A stretch of 64,000 nucleotides of DNA from KBS50 sp042434095. GTDB lineage: Bacteria; Actinomycetota; Actinomycetes; Mycobacteriales; Micromonosporaceae. Shown here piece by piece: positions 58,153 through 64,000 of the stretch. Position 1 is the first letter of the stretch. Every line of letters starts with the position of its first letter. Location of the stretch: contig NZ_JBHLUE010000017.1 of NCBI RefSeq assembly GCF_042434095.1, positions 324,195-388,194 of the forward strand, given 5' to 3'. The notes under the pieces were generated by a model, which was given only the letters and a program-made list of their open reading frames with translations, was not told where the DNA came from and did not search any database. The position numbers and the translations under genes were made by a program.

Positions 58153-59340
58153 TCAGCCGGCCGGAAAGACCAGCGTGAATGTGGCACCCTGCCCCGGCGC
58201 ACCGCTGATCCGCACCGATCCGCCGTGCGCCTCCGCCACGTGCCGGACCAGGGCCAGCCCCAGCCCGAACCGGCGGCCGGCGCCGTCCGTGCCGTGCGCG
58301 AACCGCGCGAAGAGCCGCTCGGTGTCGGTCGGATCCAGGCCCACCCCGTCGTCCGCCACGGTCGCGGACACCGAGCGGCCGTCTCCGGTGACACGGACGT
58401 CCACCTGCCCGCCGGGCCCGACATGGCCGACCGCGTTGTCGACCAGAGCGAGCAGCGCCCGTCGCAGCGCCGGCTCCGCGCCGCGCACGATCAGGCCCTC
58501 GCCGGCCACCTCGAGCGACAACCGGACATCCCGTTCCCGGGCGTACGCGGTGGCGCTGTCCACCACCCCGCCGGCGACCACGGCCAGGTCCACCGGCCGG
58601 CCGGTCTCGCGGTGCTGCTCGACCTCGGCCGAGACGAGCAGGTCGGTGACCACCTCGCCGAGCGCCCGGGTGTCCGCCACCAGCTCGTCGAGCTGCCCGG
58701 CCAGCGGTTCGGCGGGCCGCTCGCGGGCGCGCCGGGCGACCAGCTGGACCCGCGTCTGCAGGACGGTGAGCGGGGTGCGCAGCTCGTGCGACGCGTCGGC
58801 CACGAACCGGCGCTGCTCGGCCAGGGCCAGCGCCAGCGGGGCCACGGCGCGCCGGGACAGCAGCACGGCCACCGCCACCGCGCCGCCGACGCCGGCGATC
58901 TCCGCCAGCAGCAGCGCGGCCAGCAGCCCGCCGCGCTGCCGGTGCACCGGGCGCAGGTCGGCCGCCGCGGCCCAGCGGGTCCCGTCGGGCCGGCCGGCCA
59001 CCAGGATCCGCAGCGGAACCCCGCCGGCGACGGTGGTGAACCGGCGGGGTTCCGCGCGTACCGCCGAATCCAGGACCGCGGCGACGGCCGCCGGGGCCCG
59101 CGGCGTGGTCTGCACGCGGCCGGTCGGCCCCCGCCGGGCAAGTAGATCCCCCGGCGGCGGGTCGTCCACGTCCTCCGCGGCGGCCACCACCTGGCCGAGC
59201 TGGCGGTCCACGGCCCGGGACTGGGCCCGCACGGTGATCGCGAACATCGCGGCCCCGACGAGCAGCACCAGCAGCCCGACGGCCACGGCGGTCTGGATGA
59301 CGCTGCGCCGGCGCGCGCGGCGCAGCAGCGGTTCGTCCAC
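58153..59340 (-). CDS. Sensor histidine kinase
   Basis: 395 residues. Two membrane helices (about 15-35 and 138-160) bracket a roughly 100-residue extracytoplasmic sensor. DHp H-box ADASHELRTPLTVLQ, then the ATPase domain with N-box LVDNAVGH, G1 DDGVGLD and G2 FGLGLALVRH. No clear HAMP domain. GTG 59340 is 7 bp after the response regulator stop, so the two are co-transcribed and form a pair. The signal is unknown. Confidence 0.93.
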   Translation of the reverse strand: MDEPLLRRARRRSVIQTAVAVGLLVLLVGAAMFAITVRAQSRAVDRQLGQVVAAAEDVDDPPPGDLLARRGPTGRVQTTPRAPAAVAAVLDSAVRAEPRRFTTVAGGVPLRILVAGRPDGTRWAAAADLRPVHRQRGGLLAALLLAEIAGVGGAVAVAVLLSRRAVAPLALALAEQRRFVADASHELRTPLTVLQTRVQLVARRARERPAEPLAGQLDELVADTRALGEVVTDLLVSAEVEQHRETGRPVDLAVVAGGVVDSATAYARERDVRLSLEVAGEGLIVRGAEPALRRALLALVDNAVGHVGPGGQVDVRVTGDGRSVSATVADDGVGLDPTDTERLFARFAHGTDGAGRRFGLGLALVRHVAEAHGGSVRISGAPGQGATFTLVFPAG

Positions 59341-59347
59341 CGGCCGC

Positions 59348-60013
59348 CTACACCGCGCCCAGCCGGTAGCCCAGGCCGCGCACCGTGCGGATCGCGTCCC
59401 GGCCGAGCTTCCGGCGCAGATGATGGACGTACGCGTCGACGGTGCCGTCCGCGTCGGCCGCGTCGAAGACGTCCCGGAGCAGCTCGGCGCGGGTGAACAC
59501 CTTTCCGGGCCGGGCCGCCAGGGTGTGCAGCAGCGCGAACTCGCGCTGGGACAGCTGGATCTCGGCGCCGCCGCCCAGCACCTGCCGGTTCGGCACGTCC
59601 AGCCGCAGGCCGCCGACCGCCAGCAAGTCCGCCGCGTCGGTGTGTCGGCGCAGCAGGGCCCGCAGCCGGGCCAGCAGCTCGACGATCTCGAACGGCTTGG
59701 TGAGGTAGTCCTCCGCGCCGGCGTCGAGCCCCGCGACCCGGTCCAGCACCGAGGCACGCGCGGTGAGCACCAGGATCGGGCAGGTCACCCCGTGCCGGCG
59801 GAGCCGGCCGATGAGGTCGAGCCCGTCCACCGCCGGCAACCCGCGGTCCACGACCATGATCTGGTACGCCTGGGTGAGCCCCCGGTGCAGGCCGGTGTGC
59901 CCGTCGAGCGCCAGGTCGACGTCGTACCCTTCCTCGTCGAGCAGCCCCGCGAGCAGGTCGGCCAGCGAACGGTCGTCCTCCACGAGCAGCAACCGCGGCC
60001 GTACGCTCTCCAC
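59348..60013 (-). CDS. OmpR-family response regulator
   Basis: 221 residues. Receiver (about 1-115) with LLVEDDRSLADLL, phospho-acceptor Asp in VVDRGLPAVDG, LTARAS and LTKPF, followed by an OmpR/PhoB winged helix (about 125-221) with LSQREFALLHTLAARPGKV-type LSQREFALL and RKLGRDAIRTVRGLGYRL. GTG 60013 lies 9 bp after a -10-like GATACT (minus strand, 60027-60022), suggesting a leaderless transcript. GTG 60028 would overlap that element. Confidence 0.93.
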   Translation of the reverse strand: MESVRPRLLLVEDDRSLADLLAGLLDEEGYDVDLALDGHTGLHRGLTQAYQIMVVDRGLPAVDGLDLIGRLRRHGVTCPILVLTARASVLDRVAGLDAGAEDYLTKPFEIVELLARLRALLRRHTDAADLLAVGGLRLDVPNRQVLGGGAEIQLSQREFALLHTLAARPGKVFTRAELLRDVFDAADADGTVDAYVHHLRRKLGRDAIRTVRGLGYRLGAV

Positions 60014-60157
60014 CGGCCCAGTATCCACGGGCCCCGTCACCGCGCCGTTCCGGCGGGCCGTTTGCGCGGGCGGGGATTCGCTGTCGGCCCGGCTGGGCAA
60101 TGGCTGGCTGACGGACGGCGTACCGCGGCACAACGTGGTGGTTAAGGAGACAAAGCG

Positions 60158-61501
60158 GTGCAGACCTGGATGCAGCTGGCGCTGGTCGGCGTGCTGGTGA
60201 TCGTCAACGCCGCCTTCGCCGGCAGCGAGATGGCGCTGGTCTCGCTGCGGGACAGCCAGCTCCAGCGGCTGGAGCGGCTCAGCCGGTCCGGCCGGGTGCT
60301 CGCCCGGCTGGCCAAGGATCCGAACCGGTTCCTCGCCACCATCCAGATCGGCATCACGCTCGCCGGCTTCCTGGCCTCGGCGGCCGCCGCCGTGTCGCTG
60401 GCGAAGCCGCTGGTCCCGCTCCTGGGCATGCTCGGCGAGGCCGCCCAGCCGGCCGCCGTGGTGATCGTGACGCTGATGCTCACCTTCGCCACCCTGGTCT
60501 TCGGCGAGCTGGCCCCGAAGCGGATCGCCATGCAGCGCGCCGAGGGCTGGGCCCTGGTGGTGGCCCGCCCGCTCGACCTGCTGGCCACGCTCTCCCGGCC
60601 GGCCGTCTGGACGCTGGGCAAGACCACCGACCTGGTGGTCCGGCTGGCCGGCGTCGACCCGAAGCCGCAGCGCGACGAGATCAGCCCGGACGAGCTGCGG
60701 GAAATCGTCACCGGGCACCACGGCCTGACCGTCGAGCAGCAGACCATCATCGCGGGCGCCGTGGAGATCGCCGAGCGGCAGCTGCGGGCCGTGCTGGTGC
60801 CCCGGCTGGAGGTGTTCTGCCTGGACAGCGGCACCTCGGCGGAGGCCGCCCGGATCGTCCTGGCCGCCTCCGGCAACTCCCGCGCCCCGGTGGTCCGGCA
60901 CGGCATGCTCGACGACACCGTCGGGGTGGTGCACCTGCGCGACCTGGTGGGGGTGCCGGACGACCGGCCCATCGACGACTACTCCCGGCCGCCGCTGCTG
61001 CTGCCGGACTCCCTGCCGGTGGTCCAGGCGCTGCGCCGGTTCAAGTCCGAGCGGCAGCACATCGCGCTGGTGGTGGACGAGCGCGGGGCCGTCGACGGCA
61101 TCGTGACCCTGGAGGACGTCCTCGAGGAGATCGTCGGCGAGATCTACGACGAGAACGACCGGGACGTGCGCGGCGTACGTACCGAGGTCGACGGCGCCAT
61201 GCTGCTGCCCGGCACGTTCCCGATCCACGACCTGCCGGACATCGGGGTGGCCCTGCCGACCCGACCCGCCGGCGACTACACCACGATCGCCGGGCTCATC
61301 CTGGCGGTGCTCGGCCGGATCCCCACCGAGTCCGGGGAGACGGTGACCATCGACGGCTGGGTCCTGGAGGTCGCGGCCGTGGCCCACCACGCGATCACCC
61401 GGGTGCGGCTGCGCGCGGGCGAGCGGTCGGCCACGGAGTCGGCCGCCGGCCAGGAGGCCGCGGAACCCGACGACGCGGCGCTGAACCCGGCCGGCTCGTG
61501 A
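60158..61501 (+). CDS. CNNM/CorC-type (HlyC/CorC) transporter protein
   Basis: 447 residues. DUF21/CNNM membrane domain (1-190, with AAFAGSEMALVSL, TIQIGITLAGFLASA and GELAPKRIA), a CBS pair (about 205-330) with GVVHLRDL and QHIALVVDERGAVDGIVTLED, and a C-terminal CorC_HlyC domain (about 345-425). The family is linked to Mg2+/Co2+ export and resistance; the older name hemolysin is misleading. GTG 60158 follows AAGGAG at 8 bp. Divergent from the two-component genes. Confidence 0.93.
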   Translation: MQTWMQLALVGVLVIVNAAFAGSEMALVSLRDSQLQRLERLSRSGRVLARLAKDPNRFLATIQIGITLAGFLASAAAAVSLAKPLVPLLGMLGEAAQPAAVVIVTLMLTFATLVFGELAPKRIAMQRAEGWALVVARPLDLLATLSRPAVWTLGKTTDLVVRLAGVDPKPQRDEISPDELREIVTGHHGLTVEQQTIIAGAVEIAERQLRAVLVPRLEVFCLDSGTSAEAARIVLAASGNSRAPVVRHGMLDDTVGVVHLRDLVGVPDDRPIDDYSRPPLLLPDSLPVVQALRRFKSERQHIALVVDERGAVDGIVTLEDVLEEIVGEIYDENDRDVRGVRTEVDGAMLLPGTFPIHDLPDIGVALPTRPAGDYTTIAGLILAVLGRIPTESGETVTIDGWVLEVAAVAHHAITRVRLRAGERSATESAAGQEAAEPDDAALNPAGS

Positions 61502-61553
61502 GCCGCCGTGGCTGACCGATTCCGGTCCGCCGGTGTGGCCGAGCCGGTGCCGC

Positions 61554-61955
61554 TCAGCCCAGCTGGTCCGGGTTGGGCACGTTCTGCAGCCGTACCTGGC
61601 CGCGGGCGACCAGCCGATCCCGCTCGTCGGTGATCTCGACCTGCCACAGCTGCTGGGTCCGGCCCCGGTGCACGGGCGTGGCCACCGCGGTCAGCTCGCC
61701 GTCCCGGACGGCCCGCAGGAAGTCCGTCTGGTTGTTCACCCCGACCACCCCGCCGCGGTCGCCGAACCAGAGGGCCGCGCCCACGCTGGCGGCCGTCTCC
61801 ACCACCGACGCGTGCACCCCGCCGTGCAGGATGCCGTACGGCTGGTGCAGCTCCGGCCGGACCCGCCAGCGGATCACCACCCGGTCGGGCGTGGTCTCGG
61901 TGAGTTCCAGCCCCAGCAGCGCGACGAAGCCACCGGTCATCTCGGGCATCTCCAT
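61554..61955 (-). CDS. PaaI-family hotdog thioesterase
   Basis: 133 residues, single hotdog domain. HGGVHASVVETAAS has the active-site HGG with catalytic acid, and VGVNNQTDFLRAVRDGEL follows. Likely hydrolyses acyl- or aryl-CoA esters in the cytoplasm. ATG 61955 follows GGAGGCCGGT. It converges on the CNNM gene and is divergent from tyrS (105-bp gap). Confidence 0.9.
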   Translation of the reverse strand: MEMPEMTGGFVALLGLELTETTPDRVVIRWRVRPELHQPYGILHGGVHASVVETAASVGAALWFGDRGGVVGVNNQTDFLRAVRDGELTAVATPVHRGRTQQLWQVEITDERDRLVARGQVRLQNVPNPDQLG

Positions 61956-62060
61956 ACCGGCCTCCCTGGGCCTCGTTGCTGATCTTCCGCCGGCCAGCCT
62001 AGGGCCGGCGGCCGGTGGCCCCGGAAACCGGGTACGGGCCGACGGTGGGGATGGGGGAGA

Positions 62061-63383
62061 ATGCCGTCCGTGACCGACAGCAGCCTTTCGTCGCCCGCCG
62101 GCCCCGCCGGCGGCGACCTCCTGGACGACCTCCGGTGGCGGGGTCTGATCAACGACTCCACCGGCCTCGACGAGCTCGGCGAGCTGCTGGCCGCCGGCCC
62201 GGTCAGCTTCTACGTGGGCTTCGACCCGACCGCGGCGAGCCTGCACGTCGGTCACCTCGTCCAGGTGCTCACGGCGCGGCGGCTCCAGCTGGCCGGACAC
62301 CGGCCGGTGCTGCTGGTCGGCGGCGCCACCGGGCAGATCGGCGATCCGCGCGAGAGCGCGGAACGGACGTTGAACGCGCCGGAGGTGGTGGCCGGCTGGG
62401 TGGACCGGATCCGTGAGCAGCTCTCGCCCTTCGTCTCGTACGCCGGTGACAACGCCGCGCGCCTGGTGAACAACCTGGACTGGACCGGCCCGATGTCGGC
62501 GGTGGACTTCCTGCGCGATGTCGGCAAGCACTTCCCGGTCAACAAGATGCTGGCCCGCGAGGTGGTCCGGGCCCGGCTGGAGAGCGGGATCAGCTTCACC
62601 GAGTTCAGCTACCAGCTCATCCAGGCCAACGACTTCTTCGAGCTGCACCGCCGCGAGGGGGTCGCGCTGCAGTTCGGCGGCTCCGACCAGTGGGGCAACA
62701 TCACGGCCGGGGTGGACTACGTACGGCGCCGGGGGGCCGGGCCGGTGCAGGCCTTCGTCACGCCGCTGGTCACCAAGTCCGACGGCACCAAGTTCGGCAA
62801 GAGCGAGGGCGGCAGCGTCTGGCTCGACCCCTCCATGACCAGCCCGTACGCCTTCTACCAGTTCTGGCTCAACACCGACGACGGCGATGTCGGGCGCTAC
62901 CTGCGGTACTTCAGCTTCAGGTCCCGGGAGGAGCTGGAGGAGCTGGAGAAGGCCACCGCCGAGCGGCCGGCCGCCCGGCTCGCCCAGCGGGCGCTGGCCG
63001 AGGAGCTGACGGCGCTCGTGCACGGGGAGCGGCAGCTGCGCGAGGCGGTGGCGGCCAGCCAGGCCCTGTTCGGGCGGGGATCGCTGGACGAGCTGTCCGC
63101 GGAGACGCTGCGGGCCGCCCTGGCCGAGGCGGGTCTGGTACGACTGGCCGAGCTTCCCCCGGTGGCGGCGCTGTTCCGGGACGCGGGGCTGGTGAAGAGC
63201 CTCGGCGAGGCTCGCCGGGCGATCGCCGAGGGCGGCGCGTACGTCAACAACGAGCGGGTGGCCGACGCGGAGGCCACGGTGCCGCCGGAGGCGTTGCTGC
63301 ACGGCCGGTTCCTCGTGCTGCGCCGGGGCAAGCGCACCTTCGCGGGCGTCGAGCTGGCCGCGCCGGCGCAGAGCCGAGTGTGA
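62061..63383 (+). CDS. tyrS: Tyrosyl-tRNA synthetase
   Basis: Class I synthetase charging tRNATyr, 440 residues. FYVGFDPTAASLHVGH holds the HIGH-type motif HVGH (62-65), with LQFGGSDQWGNI and the KMSKS variant KFGKS (244-248). A C-terminal S4 RNA-binding domain (about 355-425, EARRAIAEGGAYVNN) completes it. ATG 62061 matches the family with a short 18-residue Ser/Gly-rich tail. No T-box leader was recognised upstream. Directly upstream of the rRNA operon. Confidence 0.97.
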   Translation: MPSVTDSSLSSPAGPAGGDLLDDLRWRGLINDSTGLDELGELLAAGPVSFYVGFDPTAASLHVGHLVQVLTARRLQLAGHRPVLLVGGATGQIGDPRESAERTLNAPEVVAGWVDRIREQLSPFVSYAGDNAARLVNNLDWTGPMSAVDFLRDVGKHFPVNKMLAREVVRARLESGISFTEFSYQLIQANDFFELHRREGVALQFGGSDQWGNITAGVDYVRRRGAGPVQAFVTPLVTKSDGTKFGKSEGGSVWLDPSMTSPYAFYQFWLNTDDGDVGRYLRYFSFRSREELEELEKATAERPAARLAQRALAEELTALVHGERQLREAVAASQALFGRGSLDELSAETLRAALAEAGLVRLAELPPVAALFRDAGLVKSLGEARRAIAEGGAYVNNERVADAEATVPPEALLHGRFLVLRRGKRTFAGVELAAPAQSRV

Positions 63384-63404
63384 CGCGGGACGCGGTCCGG
63401 GGAT

Positions 63405-63434
63405 TTGACGTTCGATCTTCGGGCCGCGTAACTT
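63405..63434 (+). promoter_or_regulatory. rrn promoter P1
   Basis: TTGACG (63405-63410) and TAACTT (63429-63434) with an 18-bp spacer, 22 bp after tyrS. Confidence 0.65.
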
Positions 63435-63582
63435 TCTCTCTGCCCGCGGGCATGGGACGAACCGGTACGAAGTGCCGGTAGGTCCGGTTCCGGCGGGTGG
63501 GAATGGTCCCGGGTTGGGGTGGCTGTGTGGCTCCGGTTCGGACGTCCGGGTGGTTGCCCGTCGGGTCTGCCGCAAGGCGGAT

Positions 63583-63611
63583 TTGGTGGTGCGGGATCGG
63601 CCGGGTAAGGT
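63583..63611 (+). promoter_or_regulatory. rrn promoter P2
   Basis: TTGGTG (63583-63588) and TAAGGT (63606-63611) with a 17-bp spacer. Confidence 0.6.
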
Positions 63612-63759
63612 TTCCAGTCGGCAGGGTGCCGGGCGAGCGTGTGGAGTGATCCGCGAGCGGCCGGTTCTGCCGGAATCCTCGTCGGAGTGTGGTGGTTCGC
63701 CGCCGCCTGCGTCGGGGGTGCTGGATCGGGACGAACGTGATGAGCCGGGACACACCGGT

Positions 63760-63788
63760 TTGACGCGGAAGTAGAGGTCCGGTAAGGT
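63760..63788 (+). promoter_or_regulatory. rrn promoter P3
   Basis: TTGACG (63760-63765) and TAAGGT (63783-63788) with a 17-bp spacer, the strongest of the three matches and nearest the rRNA. Confidence 0.75.
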
Positions 63789-64000
63789 AGTACGAGTGCC
63801 CGACGGAGACGGCGGGTGCGAAGCGGAAGGATCGCCCCGGTGGGCGGCCGGTTCGGGACGGGCCGGTTGTTCTCGGTGTGTGGTTGTTCTTTGAGAACTC
63901 AACAGGGTGTTTGATAAGCCAGTGCCAATTCAATGGTTTGATTGTTTTGGCGACCTCGTTAATGGGGTTTGCTGGGACTGCTTTTCAAGGTTTTTGTTGG
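63789..64000 (+). ncRNA. rRNA operon leader, running off the window
   Basis: After P3 the sequence becomes T-rich and contains GTTCTTTGAGAACTCAACAG (63886-63905), the conserved motif before actinobacterial 16S genes (box A/processing region). It folds as GTTCT-TTG-AGAAC. The mature 16S start is not reached, so the operon begins just past the right edge. Confidence 0.85.

Noticed and set aside
57383..60145. A very long open frame on the plus strand opposite the two-component genes
   Set aside because: Composition is Arg/Ser/Pro-rich without domains, and the minus strand carries clear histidine kinase and response regulator genes. It is a high-GC shadow frame.
61956..62060. Possible T-box before tyrS, and likewise before pheS
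   Set aside because: Neither gap contains a T-box bulge sequence or the specifier-loop fold, and the tyrS gap is too short.

Overview
This window is chromosomal DNA from a high-GC filamentous actinomycete, most likely Micromonosporaceae (Micromonospora or a close relative). Four things point that way: an extreme G/C bias in third codon positions, many GTG starts, an actinobacterial integration host factor, and the order of the housekeeping genes. That order is the conserved actinobacterial backbone pyrD-pyrF-mihF-gmk-rpoZ-coaBC-metK-priA, def-fmt-rsmB, rpe, ribD-ribE-ribM-ribB-ribH, hisE-hisG, infC-rpmI-rplT, a SpoU methylase, pheS-pheT, argC-J-B-D-F-R-H, a 3-methyladenine glycosylase, and tyrS followed by the start of an rRNA operon. 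The genus is inferred from gene order and repeats; no 16S sequence lies in the window.

Layout. 1-9.4 kb: pyrimidine genes interrupted by bioA (which has a rare TTA codon), then mihF, gmk, rpoZ, coaBC, metK and an ATPase-degenerate priA. 9.4-15.1 kb: an accessory block with a small membrane protein, a very large deacetylase/glycosyltransferase/acyltransferase fusion (exopolysaccharide, Mat-like) and a cytochrome P450 behind a palindromic operator. 15.1-18.1 kb: def, fmt, rsmB. 18.2-21.1 kb: a membrane protein of unknown function and two paralogous septum-formation-type lipoproteins. 21.2-28.9 kb: rpe, a receiver-GGDEF protein, an FMN-riboswitch riboflavin operon, hisEG and a PH-domain membrane protein. 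28.9-31.4 kb: a structured leader with a terminator-like hairpin, then infC with an AUC start, rpmI, rplT and an rRNA/tRNA methylase. 31.6-35.4 kb: pheST. 35.4-41.9 kb: a cassette inserted between pheT and argC. 42.1-49.6 kb: the arginine operon. 49.8-62.0 kb: mixed envelope, signalling and metabolic genes. 62.0-64.0 kb: tyrS and three stacked rrn promoters.

The most unusual part is the pheT-argC insertion. A divergently transcribed 71-residue peptide with ten cysteines and an Ala-rich cleavage-like site sits beside a type I signal peptidase (S26), a MauE-like membrane protein with a CxC motif, a MauD/TlpA-like thioredoxin, a fused ABC exporter and a SARP-NB-ARC regulator. The intergenic region between the peptide and the MauE-like gene carries two back-to-back pairs of 11-bp direct repeats. 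Each pair ends 8 bp before a -10-like hexamer, which is the geometry of SARP-activated promoters. I read this as a secreted, disulfide-rich peptide system under SARP control. Its product and function are unknown to me.

A second theme is repeat structure. At least ten short tandem duplications occur, several inside essential genes (pheS, priA) and one spanning the argD/argF junction. Three copies of one dispersed hairpin element and two of another lie at gene ends.
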